A model generated the notes under the pieces. The model saw only the letters and a program-made list of their open reading frames with translations, did not search any database and was not told the origin of the DNA. The position numbers and the translations under genes are program-made. This document shows, one piece after another, positions 1 through 10,276 of a stretch of 64,000 nt of DNA. How positions within the stretch are numbered: position 1 is the stretch's first letter; every line of letters begins with the position of its first letter. Source of the DNA: Melieria omissa (lineage: Eukaryota; Arthropoda; Insecta; Diptera; Ulidiidae); contig OZ020267.1 in NCBI GenBank assembly GCA_963971225.1, forward strand, positions 119,033,891 through 119,097,890, written 5' to 3'.

Positions 1-620
1 CTTCAAAATTGCCCTAAATTTGGAACAATTGCAAAATTGCGGGTCATAATAGAAAGAAAACAGCAAAAAGCAGCTTGAATGGATTAAGGCTTCAAAAGTA
101 GTCAATAAATATCATATCATAGCACATTGGTGGTCATAACTTAAAACCTTCGCATATATCTCCAAATATTGAGGAAATAGCTTATTTTCATAAAATGGGT
201 TCAGAAAATACATTGTTTACCTTTTTCTGATAATAAATATGTACTTGACCGCAGTTTCATCTTGACCACTTTTTCGTATAAACCCTATGTTATTTGTGGG
301 AAAAGTACACTGCGACTTAAAAGATCTACTGTACTCCCTTCATTGACTAAAAGTATTATATATACTTAAAGTATTATAACTTAAGTTATCATACAAAATT
401 ATTAAATATACGATTTCAAATTATCCATGATTAGTGAAGTTGAATATTTCAACAGCGTTTTAGGACTTAACTAACCACTAAATTTTAAATCCTAACAATA
501 AAGCACAACAACAACAAATACAATTTCACTGAAAAACCAATTCTCCACAGCGTCCTCCTCCTCGTCTTACCACGATAATAGTTTGTATGAAGTGAATAAA
601 AGGCATTCGGTAAACGCGTA

Positions 621-650
621 TACTATATAATAATAATAAAGTAGTCTAAT
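621..650. repeat. Isolated hAT-like MITE terminus
   Basis: This segment matches, with one or two differences, the terminal inverted repeat of the hAT-like MITE at 16933-17225 (core AATAATAAAGTAGTCTAAT). No partner terminus was found nearby, so it is read as a solo or truncated end. Confidence 0.5.
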
Positions 651-1177
651 AATAAGTTTGAATTGAATTGTAGGCTTTCCTCCCGAATCTCACTTGTTTT
701 ATTTGTGTTATTTATATGAACGAATAATACGAATTTACATTTTATTTTGTAAAGATATACAAATTTCTATTAAACTGTTATGCAAATCCATATATATATA
801 GGGACTTTAGTATAAAGAAAGCCATATATTTGCTCAAAAGAGTAAAGCAAAATGTAAGTTCAAAATAAAAGAGTTTAAAAAGTACTGATGGAGTCCCTAC
901 ATATTCTCCGATGACGTCACTGGTGCGGCTTAAAATTGTTTTTCTCTCGGAAGACGCAATCTCTGTATTGAATCATGAAAGTGAAGCAAGTAGCTGACAG
1001 TTCTGTCACCCCATACTCTTATTTTGAAACATAGCATTTGAAATCCAATTTTGTTTTGGCATTGAGAGAATATTTTCAACCCCACTCAAAACGTTAACGA
1101 AAACATTCTTGTCTTAAAATTTTGATCGCGGAAAAAATGCCGAGTACATGCTGTTTGTGCAAGACAGCACTTGGGAA

Positions 1178-1333
1178 TACCAATAATTATGCAGGCGTGG
1201 GGATCTGCCACCACGGCAACGAATCGGAATAATGCAGACTCTTACCTATAGCTCCGAACTGGAGCCTGGGCGTTACAAGTCACAGTTGCCCATAAATACG
1301 ACCACAGACACATCTGCATCGCTGATATAAGAA
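1178..1333 (+). repeat. Dispersed repeat, copy 1 (copy 2 at 9894-9950)
   Basis: The block TACCAATAATTATGCAG followed by CATCTGCATCGCTG and ATATAAG occurs here and again at 9894-9950. In this copy about 110 bases separate the two halves; in the second copy they are almost contiguous. The family is unknown. Confidence 0.5.
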
Positions 1334-1454
1334 AAATTATACATACTTCTATCTTGTCTCTGGTTTTAATGTTATGTAGCGGAATGTACCCTGAGGGAAC
1401 TCTCAATATAGAATATACATATAGTGTTTTAAAGGAGTATGCATAAGGGTTTAC

Positions 1455-1633
1455 CTTTAAAAACTGATGCGTTAGTCACGATGGCTTTATAATACGCCTC
1501 CTGTCGCGGACGGTCTCTCAGCATAATCTCGTGCACCTGATAAAGAGAAACCTTAGTGTAAAGGCCAATTCGAGTCTTCTGACCACAGATGGCTCACCTC
1601 CAGATTCTCATATGCAGTAAAATACTCGTCCAT
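1455..1633 (-). CDS. Art8: Protein arginine methyltransferase, Art8-like (N-terminal two exons, partial)
   Basis: Two exons are visible on the minus strand. Exon 1 (1633-1598) gives MDEYFTAYENLE and ends at a GAG|gtgagc donor. Exon 2 (1536-1455) follows a ttatcag acceptor and gives VHEIMLRDRPRQEAYYKAIV and then TNASVFK, leaving one base before a gtaaac donor. The segment 'VHE-ML-DR-R--AY' is the helical motif that precedes the SAM-binding Rossmann fold in type I arginine methyltransferases (PRMT1/6/8 class), which transfer methyl groups from SAM to arginine in RGG-type proteins. The ATG is chosen because it starts the conserved 'DEYF..YE' block typical of the Drosophila Art8 branch. The catalytic domain (double-E loop, THW loop) lies off the window, so activity cannot be judged. 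The gene is head-to-head with RpL9. Family is confident; the exact paralogue is less so. Confidence 0.8.
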
Positions 1634-2067
1634 CCCAAGTTAATATAAGGTTAACTTTGCCCCAAATCTATATGGTTTTGAAGATTTTCACGTTATGCCG
1701 CAGGTTTTCCCTATTTCTTACTTTAGAAAACAACAACTTAAAAAACGTATTTTACAGGCCAAAGCAAGGAAAGAGTATTTCCAACAGCTGTTTTTACTAG
1801 GGCTGCCGTTGCTACAAAAATTGTTACAAGTGTAAACTTATTCTCACGTGGTATTAGCTAATTTTTGTGACCAAGCCAGTGTCGGCTTTAGCCAATATTT
1901 TTTCAATCGACAGTAGATCGGCATCGCTGGTTGTTTTTTTTAGAAATAAAGGGAGAACTCTTATATCTGTTCGGTCGAGGAGTAGGGGAGGTCCCCCATA
2001 TACCCCACCTAGAAAGGAAACCCGGCGGAAGTTTATAGTTTTTTTTAATTAATTTTTTTAATTTTAC

Positions 2068-2482
2068 TAGTGTCCGCCCGAATATTTGGTTTCGGTTTCA
2101 GTTTCGGCCAAAAAATGGCCGAAACCGAAACTTTCTAGAATATTTTTTACATTTTATTGTGTAGCAAGTGAACAGCTACTCAGTTAGTGAAGCCAAGTAG
2201 ATATAAAGTGAAACGATTAATTTTGAATATTTTCGAGTAAGGTACGAAAGGCTGATTTTTTTATGATTAGATATGTTTTCAAAAATGAATTAATTGTTTT
2301 TATTTATAAGTATTTATTTATGTTATGTAATATTATGTTTGTTTGTTTGTTCTTTATTTACTTAAAGTAAAATTCTTTTTTTGAAAAATTGTGATTTTGA
2401 AGCTTGATGTGGTAATTTTATTTCAACTAGAAAGTTTCAGTTTCGGCCGAATATTAAAAAATGTAGTTTCGGTCGGACACTA
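2068..2482. mobile_element. hAT-like MITE with 8-bp TSD AATTTTAC
   Basis: The element starts TAGTGTCCGCCCGAATATT and ends GGTCGGACACTA. The direct repeat AATTTTAC abuts both sides exactly (2060-2067 and 2483-2490). TAGTG fits the hAT terminal consensus (Y-A-x-x-G). Inner terminal sequence is built from repeats of GGTTTCGG. There is no transposase, so it is non-autonomous. A related shorter copy is at 12363-12492. Confidence 0.85.
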
Positions 2483-2598
2483 AATTTTACCTTCGAAGCG
2501 AGAAAATTTTAATTACCTGCCAATAAGGTGAAGTGTTTTGGGGGAAACGGAGGGAAGAGGGGTAATAACCCTCTTAAGTGCAAGTAGTGCTTCAGATT

Positions 2599-2860
2599 CA
2601 GTAAAATATTTACAGTACTTTTGCATCCAAACTCTTTTTGTGTTGCCAGCCTTCGGCCGGGCTGCTTGAAAAATAACCCACATAGAGCAAACTAAGGCCG
2701 AAACATCAGTAAAGTGTTAACAGTATTTCTGTACTCAAATCCCTTTTGTGTGGCTGGCCTTCGACCAGGCTGCTTGAAAAATAACCTCATAGGAGCAACT
2801 AGGACCGAAGAATCAGTAGTGTTCACAGTATTTCTGCATTATAAGTCTTTTTCCTTTATC
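2599..2860 (+). repeat. Tandem repeat, about 107-bp period, about 2.4 copies
   Basis: Units start at about 2599, 2706 and 2814. Each begins CAGTA, contains ACAGTA(C/T)TT and a 'GGCTGCTTGAAAAATAACC' block, and the last unit is cut short. Units differ by scattered substitutions, so the array is not recent. Confidence 0.75.
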
Positions 2861-3140
2861 GCCCTTCGTTGGAATTATGTGGTTAGCCTTAAATCAAAAT
2901 TAATACAACTAATACAAAAATAATTAAATTTCATATATACATGTTGAATTGCTTTAAATGTTAGACACATTCGAATTAAAGTCGAATTAAATGTACATTT
3001 GTTCTGAATTTAAAAACGTCAATATGGCAATGCTGTCGATAAATATTCAGCTTTTTTGATGTTGTGAATGCCTGTTGTATGGAGTGAAAGAAGAAGTCAA
3101 GGTGTATTAGTAAGGCGATGGCACTAATTTTTTTAATAAT

Positions 3141-3456
3141 TGACTGGCACGACAGCCCTCTTACGCGAGATTTAGGCCTAGCTTCCCGCAACCACCCGTG
3201 TTGTGCGTGTGCATTTGCACGCGGGTGGAAAGAACCTACAGTTTTATGCCGGTTCCGAACGGCAGGTTGGGAGCTTTTTCATAAGCAACTTTTACTCTCA
3301 GAGGTTTGCCATTTCCTGCTGAGAGGACAGCCACCGAAAGAAAAAACGAGTTTTCCCTTTATTTTTTAGGTGTTATTACAGGCAGTATTGAACCTGGTGT
3401 TATTGCCTTCGACTCGCGATTCAACGCACTAACCGACTGAACCACGGCGGCTGCCG
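3141..3456 (-). mobile_element. tRNA-derived SINE, copy A
   Basis: Read on the minus strand it starts GCAGCCGCCGTGGTTCAG, which resembles a tRNA 5' half with a Pol III A-box, followed about 55 bases later by a weaker B-box (GGTTCAATACTG). A body shared with four other copies follows (12844, 20706, 44968 and 50133), containing 'TCGGTGGCTGTCCTCTCAG' and 'CTCCCAACCTGCCGTTCGG'. The 3' tail is (ATT)-rich. It is a full-length copy. Confidence 0.85.
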
Positions 3457-3580
3457 TTATATATTAATTAATAATATATAATATATTAAAATATATAAAT
3501 AATGGGAGGATTAAAAAAAATTACGATAAATATTATGTTCTCATATCAAAATTCTATCAAATCTAATAGAATAACACTAA

Positions 3581-4125
3581 TACTACGTTTACATTGAGCC
3601 CAAATGCGTAGTTTGAGATGAGTCATTTCAAAGTGTTTACATTGCCTCATTCGCATTGCATTTGCATTTTGTTTGGCAGCTAATGTCAAATGCTCAATGC
3701 TCATGTCCTCTTGCCGCAGCACATAGATCAGCGCTTCTCCGGCTACTGACTAAAGAATTTGTTGTTTTTTTGCTGCCTCTATGTTCCACACACTGCCATA
3801 TTTGAATACAAATATATTACATACCTTGCATGCTAAGCATATTCTACATATTTGAAGCAGACGAAAATTTCCATTCAAAATTTCCATTTTGATCATTTTC
3901 GTTTGTTTTGATTTTGAACTGTCAAAAAGAACAAAAGCTTTTGAAAGAGCTTTCATTTTGTGATGCGTTCGATAAAATTGGTTATGTTTTATCGCATTTG
4001 CTTCGTCGTTTTGTTGAAATGAGTCATTTCGTCGATTTGAATTTGTATGGGGAAATGCGTGATTTGGCTTCGCATTTGAGAATTTTTGCCCAAATCACGC
4101 ATTTGGGCTCAATGTAAACGTAGTA
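3581..4125. mobile_element. PIF/Harbinger-like MITE with TAA target duplication
   Basis: The two ends are perfect inverted repeats for at least 28 bases, starting TACTACGTTTACATTGAGCC, and both are flanked by TAA (3578-3580 and 4126-4128). A 3-bp TWA duplication is the hallmark of PIF/Harbinger. The 545-bp interior carries further copies of the ATTTG/CAAAT motif but no transposase. Confidence 0.8.
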
Positions 4126-4296
4126 TAAGCTGGCAATGCAGTTCCGCCTGATATAAACAAACCCAACAAAAGCTGAATAACATCACATCCGGCAGCATTA
4201 AAGGGAAATTTTAGCAAAATGTCATTAATCTCGCGCGTATAATTTCGCACTGGCACTACCGTTCGAAGCGAACGTCAAAAATTTCCTTTTTCGATC

Positions 4297-4324
4297 CAGC
4301 CTTTTTCCGGTCCGTCTTAAGCGT
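4297..4324 (+). promoter_or_regulatory. RpL9 TCT/5'-TOP initiator and non-coding exon 1
   Basis: The pyrimidine run CCTTTTTCC at 4300-4308 fits the TCT initiator (YCTTTYY) of fly ribosomal-protein promoters and would give a 5'-TOP mRNA start at about 4301. A donor follows at 4325 (GCGT|gtaagt), so exon 1 would be short and non-coding, and intron 1 would run to the tttcag acceptor ending at 4526. The start site is inferred. Confidence 0.6.
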
Positions 4325-4533
4325 GTAAGTTTGTGTTAAAATACTGACGAATTTTATTTTTCAAACATCGAAAACATCATGCCCGACTCAACTAATTCAT
4401 ATGAAATTATAAATGAGCAATTTTGCCTAAAGTGTTTTCGAACCTGTTTTTTTAATCAATCCCCGGCTTTGCGCTGCATTACTTTGTGTTTACGGACTTG
4501 TTAAATTATTGTTTGTTTTTTTTCAGTGATAAA

Positions 4534-5173
4534 ATGAGGACGATCAACTCAAATCAGTGCGTGAAAATCCCAAAGGATATCAAAGCCTCTGTAAGGGCCC
4601 GAGTCGTGACAATCACTGGTCCCCGGGGTGTATTAAAACGAAGCTTCAAGCACTTGGCGCTGGATATGTACATGGTGGATAGGCGAACTTTGAAGGTGGA
4701 GAAATGGTTTGGAGCCAAAAAGGAATTGGCCGCTGTGCGCACTGTTTGTAGTCATATCGAAAACATGATTAAAGGTATGTTGATAATAAGTTATTAAAAA
4801 TGTGTGGCAGGGAAATATATGGTTGTGTTTTTTTATTCCAGGTGTCACTTATGGCTTCCAATACAAAATGCGTGCTGTGTACGCTCATTTCCCCATAAAC
4901 TGTGTTACCTCCGAGAAGAACACAGTTATCGAGATCCGTAATTTCTTAGGGGAGAAGTACATTCGGCGTGTCGAGATGGCTCCTGGCGTGACTGTGGTCA
5001 ATTCCACTGCACAGAAGGATGAACTCATAGTGGAAGGCAACGACATTGAGGCTGTTTCCGGTTCGGCAGCCCTGATTCAACAGTCGACCACAGTGAAAAA
5101 CAAAGATATCCGTAAATTTTTGGATGGCCTATATGTGTCTGAGAAAACAACAGTTGTAAAGCGAGAAGACTAA
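4534..5173 (+). CDS. RpL9: 60S ribosomal protein L9 (uL6)
   Basis: The coding exons are 4534-4774 and 4842-5173, joined across a 67-bp intron (gtatgt...ttccag) in phase 1. They encode 190 residues, the usual insect length. The protein starts [16 protein letters not shown] and contains the L6 signatures '[17 protein letters not shown]' (about residues 20-36) and, in the second half, '[17 protein letters not shown]', where each half is an RNA-binding alpha/beta L6 domain. It is part of the large subunit, near the GTPase-associated and sarcin-ricin region of 28S rRNA. The upstream TCT initiator and short non-coding first exon are typical of ribosomal-protein genes. No frameshift or internal stop is seen, so it is an active gene rather than a processed copy, because the introns are present. 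The ATG is the first in frame, 7 bases into exon 2. Confidence 0.97.
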
Positions 5174-5200
5174 GTGAAGTCAAGCGGTTTTTTTAAAACT

Positions 5201-5206
5201 AATAAA
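5201..5206 (+). terminator. RpL9 polyadenylation signal AATAAA
   Basis: A canonical AATAAA lies 28 bases after the RpL9 stop codon, in keeping with the short 3' UTRs of ribosomal-protein genes. Confidence 0.75.
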
Positions 5207-5526
5207 TTGAAAATAATTTTACCCTAAAAGTTAAGGGTTTTCATGAAATATCTGCTTAAATTTTCCTTCCAGTCTTTTTGGCTATATTTGGAAATCCACT
5301 CAAAAAATAATTTTTCGGTCATTGAATGCAATAAGACTAAATCCTTGTAGACTGGTACTTCATATAAAAAGCAACGATATTTAGCCTGTGAGTTAACTGA
5401 ATCTCCATTTCTTAATTTCGTTTTAAAATATGATAAATCGTGAAAGCAAGTTAAGTGTTATTATTCATAGTTTTTATTAACAAAAAAGTGAAATACGCAG
5501 TGGAAAGCAGGTGCTTGGACATACAA

Positions 5527-5676
5527 TAGCGGAGTTCACTCTTCATAGCATTTTAGATGTGAAGTAGCTGCCGTAACAATTCTTGAATTCTCCCAATGTT
5601 TTCGAAAGCAGTTGTATCGACAGATTGCTACGATAGCAACTTTAAACCTAAAATGCTATGACCAATGAACTCCACT
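5527..5676. mobile_element. Small MITE, about 30-bp inverted ends
   Basis: The ends TAGCGGAGTTCA and TGAACTCCACTA are inverted, and the match continues inward through CATAGCATTTTAG / CTAAAATGCTATG with a few differences. No target duplication is clear. The total is 150 bp, with no coding capacity. Confidence 0.6.
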
Positions 5677-7446
5677 AATAACTTTAACATAGCGTAATAG
5701 GTAAATAAAATGTAAAGGAGAACGATACATTTCGTATATTATTAATAGTTTTCTGTCTTCAAGATGTGCAACAGAAATCCTTTTACAGGACAAGCGCTAC
5801 TGTTAAAGAAGTATCTGCGGTAGAAAATAGTAAAAACTTTAAAAAGTGGCGGTGGTATGTAATATAAAACACTTGTTGAAGTACTTCTATGGCAACAGCA
5901 ATATTTTTCTACCAAAATTACGAGTGTCGTGAAAAGCATTTCGCAAAACTTCAGTAGGGAAGTAAGCCTAGGAGACGTCCTTTTAAAGAAAGAGGGAGCA
6001 CAGTATCCACATTACTATCTGATCCAACATGCGGACGGAGATGCGCTTATCAACCTAAAATGTATGCTGATCAAATCGGTTTAAGTATTTACCCTAAAAT
6101 AATGTCCTCACTTGGAACCATCACACCGACAATACCCTTCAACCACCAATTTAAAAAAGTGACAAGGCTAGTAACGAAACCAGGAAGGTCAGTGGTAAAC
6201 CAAATACCAAATCTACCGATGATTGGAAAAATGTTAAATCATCCGGACTTGTTATACCTTTTTTGTGCCTTGATGTCCACAAAAAAATTATAGCAGATCT
6301 GCTGAGTCTAATTGTTCAGTATGCTTTGTATGCTTCAAGCAGCAATGCAACGCATATCATATGTTTGACTTCGTAAAACAGTAAGGGTTTTCAGAATCCA
6401 GTGCTTATGGTCTTGCATATGCATATTTCGGTGCATTTGCAACGTTCATTTGCACCGTGCTTATTAATAAACACAAAGTAGTCATGTGTACTTGAGATTG
6501 AAAACCTGTGGAATAGCAAACATTTACCAAAGGAAATCCTAATAGGCCCCATACACTATATCCACAAGCATACATGCGCAAAATGCAGATTGTGCGAGCC
6601 CCTTGCTCGAGTGTGGTGATAATTGTGCGATTGCAGGGTGACCGTTTTGATCCAAGTGTATCAAAAGTGAGACATTTAGCGACGAATTTGGGATGGACAG
6701 TTCTGTTTTTCATCCAGTACAAATTTTGATACTTTTCCAAATACAAAAGAAAAAAATCTGTAAATTTGTATACATTACAAAAATTGTGTGCACCTGTGGC
6801 AGTATACATCCAATTGATTGTCCAGTTGATTGTCTTTTACTGAACGAATCTTTTATATAAATTTATTAATTAATTATGTAGTCAGCTCGCTTACTCATTC
6901 GTTATCAGTACCGGATATATAACTGGTAGTATACCCGAAGTGACAGTTATATCTACCCCAATAGTAACTGAGTAATAACTTGTTATAGCTTTCGGTTACT
7001 TATCTAGTTAGAGTAATAGTTAAATAACCGCAATGGAATAACTATTGTATTTGTTTAACTAATTTGTGTTTTTATTTATTTTTTAATAACAATAAACAAA
7101 ACAACAGAAATCGGTCCAAAGACTTATATTAATAATTCCAAATAAGGCAAGAAAACATGCCAATTTTAACCAAAATCAAAAAACATTAGGACGGGAAATA
7201 TTTCAATATTATAATCTCAAATTAAGTAGTACAACAATTTTGTGCTAATCATAAACCTCGCCAAGTTTCTTAACTGTTTCTTATATTTTCGGAGTCACTG
7301 ATCACGAATATATATTCCTTTTTTCACACTGGTGGCAATTCCCATAAACTCACTTTGAGCTGAGTTGAAAAGTCTTGTAGGAGTAGAGGAGATGATTTAA
7401 AAAACAAATAAAGGTTGAAGTTTACCTTTCCATAGTTTCCATAGTC
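5677..7446. other. Intergenic sequence without a recognisable gene
   Basis: AT-rich sequence. The longest open frame (minus, 6809-6405, 134 codons) shows no domain, repeat or splice context I recognise and is treated as chance. Short direct repeats of TAACTG/GGTAAC-type sequence occur around 6900-7030. Confidence 0.5.
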
Positions 7447-7706
7447 AGGTGCGTTCAGGCGGGAAAAAAATTGACTGGAAAAAAATAAAAATTTGTCAAA
7501 ATTAACCGAAAAGCCTACCTTTTTCTTTAACCGCCCCTGGAGCAGTTTGGCAGTTGTTCATGTGTAGAAGTGCTCAGGTATACACGTATAGAAACGCATT
7601 CACAAAATTTCGTATTTTCTGTCTCATAGCTTGTCTCCCTTTGATTTCCGAATGAAAACTTATTGTGAAGATAGGTTGCTGCCAATATAGAAGTACTACA
7701 TATATG
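7447..7706 (-). mobile_element. Truncated copy of the CATATATG hAT-like MITE
   Basis: This 260-bp segment matches the inverted orientation of 50248-50633 and ends at 7706 with CATATATG. It contains the shared blocks 'GAGCAGTTTGGCAGTTGTTCA' (read here in reverse) and 'CACAAAATTTCGT'. The other terminus (TGTACCTTGAGC...) is missing, so it is one-ended. Confidence 0.7.
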
Positions 7707-7897
7707 GTTGAATACGGCAGGGTCAATTGCCGTAAAAAACTTTAAACTAAATTTATACTTAAAAAAAAAATTAATAAATTTTCTGTTCATATAAGCCAGC
7801 ATTGAATTTTTGTTCTCTTCCCAGAAGCCATTATCCATAATAGCACTGATATACTACGAGTTTAATTGTAGCTGCACGAATATGACAAGTAAACACA

Positions 7898-7973
7898 CTA
7901 CGAGATAACTCGTAGTCGGCATCCTAGCAAAGAACGCAATCTACGAGTTATCTCGTAGTTGGCAGTCAACGTG
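7898..7973. mobile_element. Probable TTAA-type transposon end with two 18-bp palindromes
   Basis: CTACGAGATAACTCGTAG at 7898-7915 and its exact reverse complement at 7941-7958 flank a 25-bp spacer. The outer edge reads GCAGTCAACGTG and then TTAA (7974-7977), which looks like a piggyBac-type terminus with a CACGTTGACTGC end. No partner end was found. Confidence 0.45.
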
Positions 7974-8167
7974 TTAAGCTTTGGGCCTACTAGTAGGCCC
8001 CAAGGTTGCAATTTTTTGAAATTATTTGTTTTTTGTTCTTCTTGACCGCAAGAAAAAGCTTAAGTTTTTTTTGTTTTTGTTTATAGAACTTGTCATTTTT
8101 TTTTACCCAGACTGTGCCATTGCCTCTGGTTTTCCAAAAACCACTTTAAAATTGATGTTGACATGTC

Positions 8168-9143
8168 TGTGGTCAAAGCAATAACCGCTTAAGGGAAGGC
8201 TCCCCTGGATTTGGACCGAAAAATGGTTTTTTTTTTTTTTGCATAAAACGAAGGCTACATATATGTAGAATATGTGTGTAAAAGGATTTTTTGATACGAC
8301 GCGTATTTTCATGGGAGAACACACCTGTCTCACGCGCGCTACGGGACGCTCCACTGCTCTAATTTGCTTCAAACGCGTTTATCTCGAAACCATTTTTTCC
8401 AATCTAACTGAAATCACCGGACTTGATCTAATGATCCGATTTTCTTCATCTAAAAACTGCTCGAATGTATTGGATTTTCTGTATGCCTTGAACCTACAAT
8501 TTGCATAAATAGTTATTTATTTTTAATTTTTAAATGTGGTTGAAATTAAAAAAAGGTGCAAAAAATTTAACTTTTTTCTTCAAATATTCATTGTGCAAGA
8601 ATTTTTCGTTTCAATTTTTTGAGTCTGGTTCAATGCACAGACAATTTTGTTATCTTTAAGTAATGACAATGCTTTTTGATTTCAGTCCACTACAAGAGGC
8701 TGCAGGATTACAGTTCTCGAGCGATGTTTGGCGCGCAGAGGCCTACGGAAATCGCCATTTTGTAGCCGCCATTTTGAATTTCATCAAGTTTTTTAACTTT
8801 TTAAACTCCTAAATAATAGACGAATTTAATAGTCAAAACCGGAAGTTTGTACGCCTTTTCATTATCCCACAAAAAAATTACAAACTTTGCCTTATTTTTG
8901 CCCAAATCCAGGGGAGCCTTCCCTTAAGCCGACTTAAGAAGAAATTGAGTTATGGATGCCACCACGTTCCCTTGACTGTGCTCTACGTTTGTGAAAAATC
9001 GGAGAGTTTGTAACTTAAAAAAAAAGTTATTAATAAAAACCTATTCGCATTCCCATAACGAACACACTACGCGCTAAAACTTTAAAACGAGATTGCTCGA
9101 AACAGCAATTTTCGACTTAGGCGGTTATTGCTTTTGACCACAA
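8168..9143. mobile_element. Inverted-end element (TGTGGTCAAAGC) inside the TAGGGG family copy
   Basis: The left end TGTGGTCAAAGCAATAACCGC and the right end GCGGTTATTGCTTTTGACCACA are inverted repeats with one indel. It is split at an internal TTAA by the element at 8193-8923. No target duplication is evident. It is non-coding. Confidence 0.6.
8193..8923. mobile_element. TTAA-flanked DNA element, 731 bp
   Basis: The inverted ends GGGAAGGCTCCCCTGGATTT are exact, and TTAA directly flanks both sides (8189-8192 and 8924-8927). TTAA duplication fits piggyBac-type (or Kolobok-type) transposition. The interior has no transposase. Confidence 0.8.
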
Positions 9144-9237
9144 ATAGGAATGTTTTTTCTTGGATTGCTGGAACGTCGAAATTGAGCAGGGGTGGCACCT
9201 TACAGAGAGTGGCATTTTTGGCATAATTTGTCATTAA

Positions 9238-9516
9238 CCTTCTGCCTGTCCTTTGGGGTCTATTTGACCCCAGGCAGAATTAAAAAAAAGGTTGAGCGGT
9301 TCTGTGCGCCCGTCTACTTGTGTTATTTAGTGTTAATCGCACTTATAACCCAATAACAAATAAAGAAAAACACTTTTTGGGCTTTCCCCTTTTCTTTTGT
9401 GGTTTATGTGTAACATTTCGTCATGTTTCGTCAGTAAATTATGTAACTGTTTGATTGGGGTCATCCTGACCCCAAAAGACAGCGAACGCAATTTTGAGCA
9501 AGGGACAGGTAGAAGG
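9238..9516. mobile_element. piggyBac-like MITE, TTAA-flanked
   Basis: The ends CCTTCTGCCTGTCC and GGACAGGTAGAAGG are inverted, and TTAA is present at 9234-9237 and 9517-9520. Subterminal palindromes (GGGGTC...GACCCC) occur at both ends. The CCTTC start is shared with the piggyBac at 47058 and the partial copy at 63910, making this the likely non-autonomous relative. Confidence 0.8.
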
Positions 9517-9520
9517 TTAA

Positions 9521-10276
9521 AAAGTTCAGACCGGCGAAGAGATCTGGCTGGAATATTAAAATTAATTTTTCAAAAAGAGACCAATTAAATATATACATAT
9601 ATCAAATATTCAATTAATTTATAAAAACAAAATAAAAATTAATCACTGTCTGATGAGTCCATAGTGGCTGTTGTCGTAAGTCGGCTTTCTTTCACAAAAG
9701 TTAGAAAGGGCATCCCCGAGTTTGGATGGAATGTCGCAATTAGAAACGAAAGAAAAAAAAGAACGTTTAAAAAAAATAATTAAAGACTCGAAACCAAAAC
9801 AACGCAACTACGAAAATCTAACGACGCACAGTGAAAATGAGTACTAATTCAGCAGCGACGCAACACGAAACGACGCAAAGCGAGGTATTGGTGTACCAAT
9901 AATTATGCAGCGAGACACTATCTGCATCGCTGAAAAAATGATATAAGACGTTCATCGATGGAAGCTTTTTCTAACAAAGAATTTTCAGCAAAGCACTACA
10001 ATAATAATGAAATTGAGTTTTTGATACACCAGGCATATGTGGGTTAATGGAAATGTCAGTTTTTCAAAAGCTCTCTTGTCAAAATAATGGTATGCCATCT
10101 ACTTGCTTCATCTTGTTTATTTCATCATGGAAGAGACGAGCAGTCAATAAGTCCATTCACGATGTCATATAAAAATTTCAATTAGAGAAAAGCGAATTCA
10201 AGTTTAGAAGCTGACAGCGTGTGAAATATAGTATTTGCAATAAATGTCGCTCTAGATAAGAGGACAAAACACTTAA
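9521..10276. other. Intergenic, repeat copy at 9894-9950
   Basis: Apart from the second copy of the dispersed repeat described at 1178-1333, no gene or bounded element is visible here. Confidence 0.5.

Larger units (their letters stand above)
1..1454. other. Intron of the Art8-like gene with repeat scraps
   Basis: No exon of the minus-strand methyltransferase gene could be found here, so its third exon is presumably beyond the left edge and this stretch is intronic. The glycine-rich SAM-binding motif expected next (D-V-G-x-G-T-G) is not visible on the minus strand. The region holds a lone hAT-like terminus near 621-650 and a dispersed repeat at 1178-1333. Confidence 0.5.
1634..4300. other. 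Intergenic region between Art8-like and RpL9
   Basis: This is the shared upstream region of two divergent genes. It is occupied by a hAT-like MITE (2068-2482), a 107-bp tandem repeat (2599-2860), a SINE (3141-3456) and a Harbinger-like MITE (3581-4125). No further gene was seen. Confidence 0.7.
8036..9233 (+). mobile_element. Copy of the TAGGGG element family, interrupted twice
   Basis: The outer parts (8036-8167 and 9144-9225) align with the element at 30510-32201: 'ACCGCAAGAAAAA', 'TTTACCCAGAC', 'TTAAAATTGATGTTGACAT', then 'TTTTTTCTTGGATTGCTGGA' and the iterated 'GGTGGCACCTTAC'. The middle is a separate inverted-end element (8168-9143), itself carrying a TTAA element (8193-8923). Confidence 0.65.

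Noticed and set aside
1137..1232. 31-codon plus-strand ORF starting MPSTCCLCKTALGN
   Set aside because: The Cys-rich start looks like a zinc motif, but half of the frame is the dispersed repeat also found at 9894, and there is no splice or homology support.
6405..6809. 134-codon minus-strand ORF
   Set aside because: No domain, signal, splice context or codon pattern to support it; length is compatible with chance in this window.
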